Positions 1 through 8,260 of a DNA stretch of 20,277 bases are shown one piece after another. The DNA lies in contig JAAFHD010000012.1 in NCBI GenBank assembly GCA_013298245.1, forward strand, positions 1-20,277, in the 5' to 3' direction. The notes under the pieces were generated by a model that saw nothing but the letters and a program-made list of their open reading frames with translations, ran no database searches and was not told the origin of the DNA. Source of the stretch: Alphaproteobacteria bacterium (GTDB lineage: Bacteria; Pseudomonadota; Alphaproteobacteria; Acetobacterales; Acetobacteraceae). Position 1 is the first letter of the stretch; the number at the start of each line of letters is the position of its first letter. Position numbers and translations under genes: made by a program.

Positions 1-1
1 T

Positions 2-913
2 CTGCGCGACGCCGAACCCTTCACCGCCAAGGTCCGCGCCCTGCACATCACAGACGCGCAGCAACTGGCCAAGGAAGCCCCCATCGACATCGCCTTCATC
101 GCCATGAAGTCCTACGACACGCCCTGGGCCACGGCGCTGATCGCGCAGTACCTCGCACCCGCGGGCTTCGCCGTCTCCCTGCAGAACTGCATGAACGAGG
201 AGACCATCGCGGCGCAGCTGGGTTGGGGCCGCACGCTTGGCGTCATCGCTTCCTCGATCACTGTCGAACTGATGGTGCCCGGCCAGATCAAGCGCAATTC
301 CGGCAAGGGCGGTGCCGCGCACACCGTCTATCGCGTGGGCGAACCACATGGCCGCATCACCGATCGCGCGCAGGAAGTGGCACGGCTTTGCGCCCTGTCC
401 GACAGCGCCACCACCACCAGCAACCTGTGGGGCGAGCGCTGGTCCAAGCTGGTCACCAACGGCATGGGCAATGGCATGTCCGCCTGCACCGGCCTGATCA
501 GCGGCGACATCGTGCGCGACGACCAACTGCGCGCCTTCACCGCACGCCTGGGCAGCGAGGCGATCCGCGTCGGCCAGGCGCTGGGCTATGTGCTGGAAGA
601 CATCCTGCACATCGACCCCGAAATCATCGCCCGCGCCGGCGAGGGCGACCCCGAAGCCGCCAACGACTACGCCACCCGCCGCCTGAAGGAAGCCAATGCC
701 CGCGGCGGCGCGCACCGCCCCTCCATGGGCCAGGACATGGTGAAGGGCCGCCGCACGGAAATCGAATACCTGAACGGCCTGGTGGTGGAGAAAGCGGCGC
801 CGCTGGGCATCGCCACGCCGGCCAACGCTGCGCTGACGCGCATCGTCCAGCAGGTCGAACGCGGCGAACTGCCGCCCAGCCCCGACCACATCAAGGCGCT
901 GCGGTTAAATTGA
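2..913 (+). CDS. panE: 2-dehydropantoate 2-reductase (ketopantoate reductase) family protein, 5' partial
   Basis: The reading frame is open from the first complete codon at position 2, so the gene starts outside the window. The internal ATG at 104 is not the start, because the residues before it continue the same domain. About 303 residues are visible; the N-terminal nucleotide-binding Gly-rich loop is missing. The C-terminal helical domain is clear: WSKLVTNGMGNGMSACTGL carries the catalytic Lys and the Asn of the family, and RTEIEYLNGLVV matches the substrate-binding Glu segment near the C-terminus. The family reduces 2-dehydropantoate to pantoate with NADPH in pantothenate/CoA synthesis. 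Paralogues acting on other 2-oxo acids are common, and no pantothenate genes lie nearby, so the exact substrate is uncertain. The TGA stop overlaps a palindrome that may belong to the next promoter. Confidence 0.85.
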   Translation: MRDAEPFTAKVRALHITDAQQLAKEAPIDIAFIAMKSYDTPWATALIAQYLAPAGFAVSLQNCMNEETIAAQLGWGRTLGVIASSITVELMVPGQIKRNSGKGGAAHTVYRVGEPHGRITDRAQEVARLCALSDSATTTSNLWGERWSKLVTNGMGNGMSACTGLISGDIVRDDQLRAFTARLGSEAIRVGQALGYVLEDILHIDPEIIARAGEGDPEAANDYATRRLKEANARGGAHRPSMGQDMVKGRRTEIEYLNGLVVEKAAPLGIATPANAALTRIVQQVERGELPPSPDHIKALRLN

Positions 914-936
914 TAGATTTCATCTATCGTTTAAAT
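910..936 (+). promoter_or_regulatory. Candidate promoter with a LysR-type palindromic operator
   Basis: This AT-rich patch lies in otherwise GC-rich DNA. A perfect 7-bp inverted repeat, GATAGAT (912-918) and ATCTATC (922-928) with a 3-nt centre, contains the T-N11-A pattern of LysR-type regulator sites. TTGATA at 910-915 resembles a -35 box and TTAAAT at 931-936 a -10 box, though the 15-nt spacing is short. The palindrome would lie between them. It begins within the stop codon of the upstream gene. It could instead be a small terminator hairpin for that gene, but no U-tract follows directly. The assignment is inferred from pattern alone. Confidence 0.4.
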
Positions 937-977
937 CGAAAACGCTGCCTCACGCCTATCGTCGATCCGCCGCTACA

Positions 978-1005
978 CCTGGGTTCACCAACACGAACCC
1001 AGGAG
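978..1005 (+). promoter_or_regulatory. Leader hairpin that can cover the Shine-Dalgarno sequence
   Basis: CCTGGGTTC (978-986) and GAACCCAGG (995-1003) are a perfect 9-bp inverted repeat around an 8-nt loop. The last three bases of the right arm are the first three of the AGGAG ribosome-binding site (1001-1005), which sits 6 nt before the ATG at 1012. If the RNA folds, half of the ribosome-binding site is paired. This could keep translation low until the stem is opened by heat, a protein or a ligand. The repeat and overlap are seen directly; the regulatory role is inferred. Confidence 0.5.
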
Positions 1006-1011
1006 ATCACC

Positions 1012-1236
1012 ATGCGCCAGATCATCGCCATCGCCGCCATCGCGATCGCCGCCGGCATCGCCGCCCCGGCCCAGGCCCGCACCACCTTGGTGGTGGGCCA
1101 GGCCACGGCCCTGCCGCAGGACCTGCACAGCATGCAGGGCCGCACCAGCATCGCCATGCAGCGCGCCCAGCGCCTGGCCTACCAGCAGACCAAGGCGCGG
1201 CCGATCAGCGGCATGCCACAGCGCCGCGCGCATTGA
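1012..1236 (+). CDS. Small predicted secreted protein of unknown function (74 aa)
   Basis: The start is fixed by AGGAG at 1001-1005 and by a clean export signal beginning at this ATG. The same frame is open far upstream, but that part lies inside the preceding gene in another frame and reads as Arg/Pro/His-rich shadow. Residues 1-23 form a signal peptide: MRQ, an Ile/Ala-rich hydrophobic core, then APAQA followed by R, a plausible signal peptidase I site. The mature part of about 51 residues is polar, rich in Gln, Arg and Met, has no Cys, and ends in a basic tail. It is probably periplasmic or secreted. I recognise no family. A dedicated leader with a possible operator and an SD-covering hairpin suggests a conditionally expressed gene. 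It may be narrowly distributed. Confidence 0.65.
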   Translation: MRQIIAIAAIAIAAGIAAPAQARTTLVVGQATALPQDLHSMQGRTSIAMQRAQRLAYQQTKARPISGMPQRRAH

Positions 1237-1267
1237 ACCCGGGCGCGGGCCATCCGATCTTGTGCGG

Positions 1268-2668
1268 ATGATCCGCTTCCCCTTCGACAACAGCTACGCC
1301 CGCCTGCCCGAGCACTTCTATACGCGGCAGGCGCCGGTGCCGGTGGCCTCGCCGGGGCTGCTGCGGCTGAACCGCGCATTGGCCGCTGAACTCGGCCTGG
1401 ACGCAGACGCGCTAGCCGGCGCGGAAGGTGCTGCCATCTTCGCCGGCAACCTGGTCCCCGACGGCGCGGAACCGCTGGCCCAAGCCTATTCCGGCCACCA
1501 ATTCGGTAATTTTTCTCCGAAGCTGGGCGACGGCCGCGCCATCCTGCTGGGCGAAATCATCACCCCCGACGGCCTGCGCTTCGACATGCAGCTGAAGGGC
1601 AGCGGCCGCACCGAATGGTCACGCGGCGGCGATGGCCGCGCCGCCATCGGCCCGATGCTGCGCGAATACATCATCTCCGAGGCGATGGCGGCGCTTGGCA
1701 TCCCCACCACGCGCTCGCTCGCTGTCGCGACCACCGGCGAGTATGTTTTTCGGGATGACGCGCTGCCGGGTGCGGTGCTGACGCGCATCGCAGCCAGCCA
1801 CCTGCGCGTCGGCACCTTCCAATACTTCGCCGCGCGCGGCGATACCGATGCCGTGCGCGCCCTCGTCGAATACGCGCGCGCGCGACATTGCCCGGATGCC
1901 GACGGCCCGCTCGGCCTGTTCCGCCACGTCGTCGCCGCGCAAGCGCGCCTCATCGCGCAATGGCTGCTGGTCGGCTTCATCCATGGCGTGATGAACACCG
2001 ATAATTGCGCCATCTCCGGCGAGACGATCGACTACGGCCCCTGCGCCTTCCTTGACGAATACCACCCGGACACCGTGTTCAGCTCGATCGACCATGGCGG
2101 CCGCTACGCCTACGGCAACCAGCCGCGCATCGCCCAGTGGAACCTGGCGCGCTTCGCCGAAACGTTGTTGCCACTGCTCGACGCCGACGAACAACGCGCC
2201 GTGGACATCGCGCAGGAAGCGCTGGCGGAATTCCCCACGCAGTTCGAAGCCACCTACCAATCGGGCCTCGCGCGCAAGCTTGGCCTGGCCGAACCCGCGC
2301 CCGATCTGGCGCGCGATTTCCTCGCATTGCTGGCCGAACACCGCGCCGATTTCACCAACAGCTTCCGCGCGCTGGCCGATGCGGTGGACGACCCTGCGCG
2401 CGATGCCCCCGCCTTCGCCGAATGGTCAGCCCGCTGGCGCGCCGCCGGCCCCGACGCCGCGCTGATCCGCGCCACCAACCCCGCCTTCATCCCGCGCAAC
2501 CACCTGGTGGAAGAAGCCCTCACCGCCGCCACGCAGGGCGACACGCGCCCGCTGGACACGCTGCTGGACGTGCTCTCGCGCCCCTTCGACGACCAGCCCG
2601 GCCGCGAACGCCACGCCACCCCCCCGCGCCGCGAGGAACGCGTGCTGCAAACCTTCTGCGGAACCTGA
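1268..2668 (+). CDS. selO: Protein adenylyltransferase SelO (YdiU/UPF0061 family)
   Basis: This is a full-length SelO pseudokinase of 466 aa; E. coli YdiU has about 478. The family transfers AMP from ATP to Ser, Thr or Tyr of target proteins and is linked to redox stress. Visible motifs are KLGDGRAILLGE near residue 85, the Lys-containing MQLKGSGRTEWSRGGDGRA (K110), NTDN with D245/N246, and DYGPCAFLD with metal-binding D255. The 10-residue spacing between the two Asp matches characterised SelO. The protein ends in CGT, so Cys is third from the end, the position held by selenocysteine in animal SelO. I chose the ATG at 1268. A GTG two codons upstream (1262) is possible, and neither has a strong ribosome-binding site. 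The gene starts 31 nt after the small secreted protein gene. Confidence 0.95.
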   Translation: MIRFPFDNSYARLPEHFYTRQAPVPVASPGLLRLNRALAAELGLDADALAGAEGAAIFAGNLVPDGAEPLAQAYSGHQFGNFSPKLGDGRAILLGEIITPDGLRFDMQLKGSGRTEWSRGGDGRAAIGPMLREYIISEAMAALGIPTTRSLAVATTGEYVFRDDALPGAVLTRIAASHLRVGTFQYFAARGDTDAVRALVEYARARHCPDADGPLGLFRHVVAAQARLIAQWLLVGFIHGVMNTDNCAISGETIDYGPCAFLDEYHPDTVFSSIDHGGRYAYGNQPRIAQWNLARFAETLLPLLDADEQRAVDIAQEALAEFPTQFEATYQSGLARKLGLAEPAPDLARDFLALLAEHRADFTNSFRALADAVDDPARDAPAFAEWSARWRAAGPDAALIRATNPAFIPRNHLVEEALTAATQGDTRPLDTLLDVLSRPFDDQPGRERHATPPRREERVLQTFCGT

Positions 2669-2675
2669 CGGCGGG

Positions 2676-2689
2676 TTGATCCTCCTCAA
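2676..2689 (+). promoter_or_regulatory. FNR/FixK-type binding site upstream of the stress-protein gene
   Basis: TTGA-TCCTCC-TCAA is a perfect TTGA-N6-TCAA palindrome, the core recognised by FNR, FnrL, FixK and Anr-type CRP-family regulators in alphaproteobacteria. It differs at one position from the fuller TTGAT-N4-ATCAA consensus. It lies 7 nt after the selO stop and 52 nt before the usp start, in the only non-coding gap before that gene. Universal stress proteins are frequent members of low-oxygen regulons. The motif is seen directly; oxygen control is inferred. Confidence 0.55.
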
Positions 2690-2693
2690 TGTG

Positions 2694-2735
2694 ATGCGCC
2701 AGCCGGCGTGCTCGGCTGTATGCGCAAGCCGGAGG
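2694..2735 (+). repeat. Leader direct repeat and hairpin before usp
   Basis: Two 13-nt copies, ATGCGCCAGCCGG (2694-2706) and ATGCGCAAGCCGG (2720-2732), differ at one base and begin 26 nt apart. The same stretch can fold: CAGCCG (2700-2705) pairs with CGGCTG (2713-2718) around a 7-nt loop, and GCGC at 2696-2699 and 2722-2725 can extend the stem past a 3-nt bulge. The second copy runs into the GGAGG ribosome-binding site (2731-2735). It may be part of the untranslated leader or a duplicated regulator site; a function is not shown. Confidence 0.35.
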
Positions 2736-2741
2736 AAGCTG

Positions 2742-3506
2742 ATGCCCATCACCACCATCGCCACCCATATCGAACCAGGCCCGCAGGCCGCCACGCAGGC
2801 CGCGGCCGTGCTGTCAGTCGCGCAGAGCTTCTGCGCGCGCGTCACCGCACTCGCCTTCGCGGCCGAGGTCACCACCGGCGAACCGCCCGCCGAACCCGCC
2901 ATCATGACCGAAGCCGCGCGGCTGAACGTGCAATGCGAAACCCGCGGCCGCACCAGCTACGCGCAAGGCATCGGGCCGGAACTGGCGGCGCAGGGCCGTG
3001 TCTCCGACCTCATCGCGCTGCCCGTCTCCACCCGCCCCAGCCCCGCCGAACGCATGCTGCTCGACGCCGCCATCTTCGACAGTGGCCGCCCCGTGCTGGT
3101 GCTGTCGCCCGGCACCTCCGCCGCGCAGCCGCAGCGCGTCGCCATCGCCTGGGATGGCAGTGCGGCGGCCGTGCGCGCCGCGCACAACGCCATGCCCTTC
3201 CTCGAAAAAGCGGAATCCGTGCTGGTCGTCTTCGTGACCGACGACAAGGAACCGCGCCAGGCGGATTCGGGCGAGGCCTTCACCGCCCTGCTGCTGCGCC
3301 ACGGGCTGCGCGCCGGCTACCTGCCCATCCAGCGCGCCGGCCGCACCGTGCTGGCGGCGTTGTGCGACACCGCGCGCCAGAACGGCGCCGGCCTGCTGAC
3401 CATGGGCTGCCTGCGCCATTCGCCGCTGCGGGAGGTGGTGTTCGGCAGCGCGACCACCGACCTGCTGCATGGCGATGCGACGATGGCGGTGCTCGCCAGC
3501 GCCTGA
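2742..3506 (+). CDS. Universal stress protein (UspA family), tandem-domain type
   Basis: The protein of 254 aa is about twice the length of a single Usp domain. The C-terminal half is a clear Usp fold: RVAIAWDGSAAAVRAAHNA is the first strand and helix with the Asp-Gly-Ser entry, and AGLLTMGCLRHSPLREVV followed by FGSATTDLL is the nucleotide-binding region, matching the usual MG-x2-G-x9-G-(S/T) motif imperfectly. The N-terminal half (about 1-130) is a diverged Usp domain. The start is the ATG at 2742, with GGAGG 6 nt upstream. An ORF extension to 2676 is rejected because it would place the FNR-like box inside the coding region. Usp proteins are cytoplasmic and help survival under starvation or oxygen limitation, by mechanisms that vary. 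The upstream TTGA-N6-TCAA box suggests low-oxygen induction. The protein's ligand is unknown. Confidence 0.85.
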   Translation: MPITTIATHIEPGPQAATQAAAVLSVAQSFCARVTALAFAAEVTTGEPPAEPAIMTEAARLNVQCETRGRTSYAQGIGPELAAQGRVSDLIALPVSTRPSPAERMLLDAAIFDSGRPVLVLSPGTSAAQPQRVAIAWDGSAAAVRAAHNAMPFLEKAESVLVVFVTDDKEPRQADSGEAFTALLLRHGLRAGYLPIQRAGRTVLAALCDTARQNGAGLLTMGCLRHSPLREVVFGSATTDLLHGDATMAVLASA

Positions 3507-3576
3507 CGCGCGGCGAGATATTCCGTGACCGCGCCCGGGCTTGCGCGGCACGGGCCGCTTGGGGCACGGATGCGCA

Positions 3577-4875
3577 ATGCCAGCCGCAATCATCCTCGCC
3601 GCCGGGATGGGCACGCGCATGCGGTCATCCCTGCCGAAGGTGATGCACCCGCTGGGCGGCCGCCCCATGCTGCGCCACTTGCTTGCCGCCGCCGAACAGG
3701 TGTTCGATCGCATCGTGGTCGTTGTCGGGCCGGGCATGGATGCTGTGGCCGCGTTGGCCGCGCCGCACGCGGTGGTGGTGCAGCATGACCGCCTGGGCAC
3801 CGCGCATGCCGCGCGCATGGCAGCCCCCGCGCTGGCCGGATATGTCGGCGATGTCGCTGTGCTCTACGCCGACAACCCGCTGATCCGATCCGAAACGATG
3901 CGCGCTTTGCTGGCCGCGCGCGCCGCCGCCGGCTTGGCGCTGCTGGCGATGCGCCCAACCGACCCCGCGCGCTATGGCCGTGTGCTGACCAATGCCGCCG
4001 GCGCGGTGCGGCGCGTTGTCGAATGGAAAGACGCGACCGAGGCTGAGCGCGCCGTCACCCTGTGCAATGCCGGCGTGATCTGCGCCGATGCCATGCGTTT
4101 GTTTCCCTGGCTGGATGCCGTGGGCAACGCCAATGCAGCCCGCGAATACTACCTGCCCGATGTGGTCGGCCTGGCCGTTGCGGATGGCCAGCTCTGCGTA
4201 GCGGTGGAAGCGCCAGAAGCGGAATTACGCGGCATCAACAGCCGCGCCGAACTGGCGCAGGCGGAAGCCGAATTGCAGGCGCGCTGGCGCATGGCCGCGA
4301 TGGATGGTGGCGCGACGTTGGTTGCACCCGAAACTGTTTTCTTCGCAGCAGATACGGTGCTGGCGGCGGATGTGTTGGTGGAGCCCAATGTGGTGTTCGG
4401 CGCCGGCGTGCGGGTGGAATCGGGCGCAGTGATACGTGCCTTTTCCCACCTGGAAGGCTGCGTGGTGCGCGCGGGCGCGATGGTCGGGCCATACGCAAGA
4501 TTGCGCCCCGGCGCCGATGTGGGCGAAGCCGCGCATGTCGGCAATTTCGTGGAGCTGAAGGCTGCAACGCTGGGTCGCGGGGTGAAGGCGAATCACCTGA
4601 GCTACATAGGCGATGCTACGATCGGCGAAGGGACGAACATCGGCGCCGGCACCATCACCTGCAACTATGATGGTGTGGCGAAACACCGCACTGAAATCGG
4701 CGCGCGCAGTTTTGTTGGCAGCAACACGGCATTCGTTGCGCCGGTGCGTGTGGGCGATGCCACATGGATCGCCGCCGGCAGCACCATCACGGATGACGTG
4801 CCGGACAACACGCTGGCACTCGCGCGCGGCCGGCAGGTGAACAAGCCCGGGCGCGGCTTCAAGGGGAAAGGCTGA
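3577..4875 (+). CDS. glmU: Bifunctional GlmU: GlcN-1-P N-acetyltransferase and GlcNAc-1-P uridyltransferase
   Basis: GlmU acetylates glucosamine-1-phosphate and then couples it to UTP, giving UDP-GlcNAc for peptidoglycan and lipid A. Of 432 aa, residues 1-225 form the uridyltransferase: LAAGMGTRMRSSLPKVMHPLGG is the nucleotide loop, then QHDRLGTAHA, LYADNPLI with the metal-binding Asp, and EYYLPDVV. The rest is a left-handed beta-helix of hexapeptide repeats with GPYARLRPG, KANHLSYIGDA (catalytic H340) and TCNYDG. E. coli GlmU is about 24 residues longer. I chose the ATG at 3577 because MPAAIILAAG places the family start correctly; an ORF start 12 codons upstream adds unrelated residues. The stop TGA shares its A with the ATG of glmS (TGATG). 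The 70-nt gap upstream shows no convincing promoter. Most homologues have LYGD where this one has LYAD. Confidence 0.96.
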   Translation: MPAAIILAAGMGTRMRSSLPKVMHPLGGRPMLRHLLAAAEQVFDRIVVVVGPGMDAVAALAAPHAVVVQHDRLGTAHAARMAAPALAGYVGDVAVLYADNPLIRSETMRALLAARAAAGLALLAMRPTDPARYGRVLTNAAGAVRRVVEWKDATEAERAVTLCNAGVICADAMRLFPWLDAVGNANAAREYYLPDVVGLAVADGQLCVAVEAPEAELRGINSRAELAQAEAELQARWRMAAMDGGATLVAPETVFFAADTVLAADVLVEPNVVFGAGVRVESGAVIRAFSHLEGCVVRAGAMVGPYARLRPGADVGEAAHVGNFVELKAATLGRGVKANHLSYIGDATIGEGTNIGAGTITCNYDGVAKHRTEIGARSFVGSNTAFVAPVRVGDATWIAAGSTITDDVPDNTLALARGRQVNKPGRGFKGKG

Positions 4876-6698
4876 TGTGCGGCATCGTGGGCGTCATAGG
4901 CACGGCACCCGCCGCCGAGCGCATGTTGGGCGCGCTGCGCCGGCTGGAATATCGCGGCTATGACAGCGCGGGCCTGGCGACGCTGGTGGGCGGCCGCATC
5001 ACGCGCCGCCGCACCGAGGGCAAGCTCGACAACCTCGCCGCATCGCTGGCGGCCGATGCGCTGCCCGGTATGACCGGCATCGGCCACACGCGCTGGGCCA
5101 CGCATGGCCCGCCGGTGGAGCGCAACGCGCATCCGCATGCGACCGACCGCGTCGCTGTCGTGCACAACGGCATCATCGAGAATTTCTCCGAGCTGCGCAC
5201 GGAGTTGGAAGCCGCCGGCCAGGTCTTCCATTCGGACACCGACACCGAAACCGTGGTGCAGTTGCTGGACCTGCTGCTGCAGCAGGGCATGGCGCCGGAA
5301 GCCGCCGCACAGGCCGCGCTGAAGCGCCTGCATGGCGCCTTCGCCATGGCCTTCCTGTTCGCCGAGCGGCCCGACCTGTTGATCGCCGCGCGGCATGGCC
5401 CCGCACTCGCGATCGGCTGGGGCGAAGGCGAGATGTTCATCGGCAATGACGCGTTGGCGCTGGGGCCGCTGGCGCGCAGCATCGCGTACCTGGAAGATGG
5501 CGATTGGGTTGTGCTGACGCCCGAGGGCGCGCGCTTCATGGACATGGATGGGCGCCCCGTGCAGCGTGCGCGCAAATCGCTGGGGCCAGCGGCGGCGTTG
5601 GTGGAAAAGGGCAACCACCGGCACTTCATGGAGAAGGAACTGCACGAACATCCGGCCGCGCTGGGTGACACGCTGCATCAGTACCTCGACCCTGGCGCGC
5701 GCTCCGTCGTGCTGCCCACACTGCCCTTCGACCCCATTGCGGTGCCGCGCCTGACCATCACGGCCTGTGGCAGCGCGTACCTGGCGGGGCTGGTCGGCAA
5801 ATACTGGATCGAACAGCTGGCGCGCATTCCGGTGGAGGCCGACGTCGCCAGCGAATGGCGGTATCGCGAGCCGCCATTGTCGCCCGGCGGTGCCGCGATC
5901 CTGGTGTCGCAATCCGGCGAAACCGCTGACACGCTGGCCGCGTTGAAACTGCTGAAGGACAGCGCGCAGAAGACGCTGGCCATCGTGAACGTCCCCGACA
6001 GTTCCATGGCGCGCCTGGCCGATGGCGCGGTGCTGACCGCCGCCGGGCCGGAAGTGGGCGTGGCATCGACCAAGGCCTTCACGGCGCAGTTGATGGTGAT
6101 GGCGTGCCTGGCCATCGGCATGGGCCGCGCGCGCGGCACGATCACGCCCGAGGACGCGATGCGCCTGACCGCGGAGATGCTGGAAGTGCCGCGCCTGGCC
6201 GCCGCCATTCTGGAGCGCGCGAACGAGATCGAGGCGCTGGCGCATGAGGTGACGCGCGCGCGCGATGTGCTGTTCCTGGGCCGCGGGAACCTGTTCCCTA
6301 TCGCCATGGAAGGCGCGCTGAAGCTGAAGGAAATTTCGTATATCCACGCCGAGGGCTATGCGGCGGGCGAGATGAAGCACGGCCCCATCGCGCTGATCGA
6401 TGACGCGGTGCCGGTGATTTCGCTGGCGCCATCAGGGCCGCTTTTTGAGAAGACCGTCAGCAATCTGCAGGAAGCCGCCGCGCGTGGCGGGCGCATCATG
6501 GCCTTCACCGACGAAGCGGGTGCGGTGGTGCTGCGACGCTTCGCTGAACGCGTGGTGGTGCTGCCCGCCGTATCGCCCTTCGCGGCGCCGTTATTGCACG
6601 CCATACCTGTGCAATTGCTGGCTTATCATGTCGCGGTGCTGCGCGGCACGGATGTGGACCAGCCCCGAAACCTGGCGAAGAGTGTGACTGTCGAATGA
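4875..6698 (+). CDS. glmS: Glutamine--fructose-6-phosphate aminotransferase (isomerizing)
   Basis: GlmS makes glucosamine-6-phosphate from fructose-6-phosphate and glutamine, the first committed step to UDP-GlcNAc. It has 607 aa against about 609 in E. coli. MCGIVGVIG provides the N-terminal nucleophilic Cys of the class II glutaminase. [17 protein letters not shown] and SDTDTE follow in that domain (1-240). Two sugar-isomerase domains follow, with [24 protein letters not shown] and STKAFTAQ, and then [16 protein letters not shown]. The protein ends in LAKSVTVE, including the family's C-terminal Lys. The start is unambiguous: an AAGGGGAAAGG ribosome-binding region (4861-4871) precedes the ATG, which overlaps the glmU stop by one base. 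There is no room for the Firmicutes-type glmS ribozyme. Co-translation with glmU would balance two steps of the same pathway. Confidence 0.97.
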   Translation: MCGIVGVIGTAPAAERMLGALRRLEYRGYDSAGLATLVGGRITRRRTEGKLDNLAASLAADALPGMTGIGHTRWATHGPPVERNAHPHATDRVAVVHNGIIENFSELRTELEAAGQVFHSDTDTETVVQLLDLLLQQGMAPEAAAQAALKRLHGAFAMAFLFAERPDLLIAARHGPALAIGWGEGEMFIGNDALALGPLARSIAYLEDGDWVVLTPEGARFMDMDGRPVQRARKSLGPAAALVEKGNHRHFMEKELHEHPAALGDTLHQYLDPGARSVVLPTLPFDPIAVPRLTITACGSAYLAGLVGKYWIEQLARIPVEADVASEWRYREPPLSPGGAAILVSQSGETADTLAALKLLKDSAQKTLAIVNVPDSSMARLADGAVLTAAGPEVGVASTKAFTAQLMVMACLAIGMGRARGTITPEDAMRLTAEMLEVPRLAAAILERANEIEALAHEVTRARDVLFLGRGNLFPIAMEGALKLKEISYIHAEGYAAGEMKHGPIALIDDAVPVISLAPSGPLFEKTVSNLQEAAARGGRIMAFTDEAGAVVLRRFAERVVVLPAVSPFAAPLLHAIPVQLLAYHVAVLRGTDVDQPRNLAKSVTVE

Positions 6699-8260
6699 GC
6701 GAAATTCTACCGATCCGACGAGCGTTGATTTCCGTTTCGGACAAGACGGGGCTGCTGGAATTTGGGCGCTGGCTGGCGGCGCATGGGGCGGAGATTTTGT
6801 CCACTGGCGGCACGGCAAAGGCGCTGCGCGAGGCGGGTATTCCGGTGAAGGATGTGAGCGACCACACGGGCTTCCCGGAAATCCTGGACGGCCGCGTCAA
6901 GACGCTGGTGCCGCAGGTACATGGCGGCATCCTGGGTCGGCGCGATGATGCGGCGCACCTGGCGCAGATGGCGCAGCACGCGATCGCGCCGATCGATCTG
7001 GTGGCGGTGAATCTGTACCCGTTCGAGGCGACTGTCGCGCGCGGTGCGGCGTTTGATGACTGCATCGAGAACATCGATATCGGTGGGCCGGCAATGATCC
7101 GTAGCGCGGCCAAGAACCACGCGCATGTGGCAGTGCTGACCGAGCCCACGCAGATGCAGGCGGTGATGGAAACGGGCGGCACCACGGCTGCGATGCGGCG
7201 CTCATTCGCGGCCGCCGCCTATGCCCGCACGGCTGCCTATGACGCGGCGATCAGCGGATGGTTTGCCGCGCAGTTGGGCGAGGAATTCCCGCAGCGAATG
7301 GCCTTTGCCGGCACGCTCGCGCAGACGTTGCGGTACGGCGAAAACCCGCATCAGCGCGCGGGATTTTATCTGGATGGCAGCGCGCGGCCCGGCATCGCAA
7401 CGGCGCGCCAGGTGCAGGGCAAGGAGCTTTCCTTCAACAACCTGAATGACACAGACGCCGCCTTCGAATGCGTGGCGGAATTCGACCGGCCGGCGGTGGT
7501 GATCGTGAAGCACGCGAACCCTTGCGGTGTGGCGGAAGGCGCTTCGTTGTCGGAGGCTTGGGACCTGGCGCTGCGCTGCGATCCTGTCAGCGCATTTGGC
7601 GGCATCATCGCCGTGAATCGTAGGCTGGATGCTGCGGCGGCCGAGAAGATGGCGGCGCTGTTCACCGAGGTTGTCATCGCGCCGGAAGCCGATGACGACG
7701 CCATCGCGGTCTTCACCCGCAAGAAGAATCTACGCCTGTTGCTGACCGGCGGCATGCCTGATCCGGCCGCGCCCGGCATGGTGTTCCGCAGCGTGGGCGG
7801 TGGGTTCCTGGCGCAGTCACGCGATGCGGGGCGGGTGGATGCAGCGGCGTTGCGTGTGGTGACAAAGCGCGCGCCGACGGTGCAGGAAATGGCGGATATG
7901 ATCTTCGCCTTCCGTGTTGCGAAGCATGTGAAGTCCAACGCCATCGTCTATGCGAAATCGGGCGCCACGGTGGGCATCGGCGCCGGCCAGATGAGCCGCG
8001 TGGACAGCAGCCGGATTGCCGCTTGGAAAAGCGGCGAGGCTGCGCGCGCGGCGGGCAGCGATACACCGCTGGCGCAAGGCAGCGTGGTGGCGTCGGACGC
8101 GTTCTTCCCCTTCGCGGATGGGTTGCAGGCGGCGGCAGCGGCGGGTGCGACGGCGGTGATCCAGCCGGGCGGGTCGATGCGTGATGCGGAGGTGATCGCG
8201 GCCGCCGATGACGCCGGGCTAGCCATGGTCTTCACCGGTATGCGGCATTTCCGGCATTGA
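6695..8260 (+). CDS. purH: Bifunctional PurH: AICAR transformylase and IMP cyclohydrolase
   Basis: PurH performs the last two steps of purine synthesis, formylating AICAR with 10-formyl-THF and closing the ring to IMP. The 521-aa length is standard. Residues 1-140 form the MGS-like cyclohydrolase: [25 protein letters not shown], and [16 protein letters not shown]. The transformylase follows, with [21 protein letters not shown] (catalytic K272-H273), [14 protein letters not shown] and [10 protein letters not shown] late [19 protein letters not shown] region and PGGSMRD complete the family pattern. The ATG overlaps the glmS stop (ATGA), so the start is well supported. Glutamine-dependent amino-sugar synthesis and purine synthesis are rarely discussed as one operon; here they are translationally coupled. 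Confidence 0.97.
   Translation: MSEILPIRRALISVSDKTGLLEFGRWLAAHGAEILSTGGTAKALREAGIPVKDVSDHTGFPEILDGRVKTLVPQVHGGILGRRDDAAHLAQMAQHAIAPIDLVAVNLYPFEATVARGAAFDDCIENIDIGGPAMIRSAAKNHAHVAVLTEPTQMQAVMETGGTTAAMRRSFAAAAYARTAAYDAAISGWFAAQLGEEFPQRMAFAGTLAQTLRYGENPHQRAGFYLDGSARPGIATARQVQGKELSFNNLNDTDAAFECVAEFDRPAVVIVKHANPCGVAEGASLSEAWDLALRCDPVSAFGGIIAVNRRLDAAAAEKMAALFTEVVIAPEADDDAIAVFTRKKNLRLLLTGGMPDPAAPGMVFRSVGGGFLAQSRDAGRVDAAALRVVTKRAPTVQEMADMIFAFRVAKHVKSNAIVYAKSGATVGIGAGQMSRVDSSRIAAWKSGEAARAAGSDTPLAQGSVVASDAFFPFADGLQAAAAAGATAVIQPGGSMRDAEVIAAADDAGLAMVFTGMRHFRH

Noticed and set aside
978..1003. Inverted repeat considered as a tRNA T-arm remnant or an integration attachment site
   Set aside because: The loop lacks the T-loop sequence, there is no acceptor or anticodon arm, and no integrase or second copy is present.
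223..1011. Upstream extension of the small secreted protein frame
   Set aside because: It lies inside the ketopantoate-reductase-family gene in another frame, reads as Arg/Pro-rich sequence, and would bury the signal peptide in the middle of a protein.
3507..3576. Promoter or hairpin before glmU (CCGCGC 3529-3534 and GCGCGG 3543-3548)
   Set aside because: The 6-bp GC repeat is of a kind common by chance here, and no -35/-10 pair with fair spacing is visible, so I do not annotate it.
4840..4877. glmS ribozyme upstream of glmS
   Set aside because: The glmS ATG overlaps the glmU stop, so no leader exists. The ribozyme is known mainly from Firmicutes.
4665..6380. 571-codon minus-strand ORF opposite glmS and the end of glmU
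   Set aside because: Both sense genes are complete and conserved. The antisense product is His/Gln/Arg-rich and featureless, and has no plausible start region.
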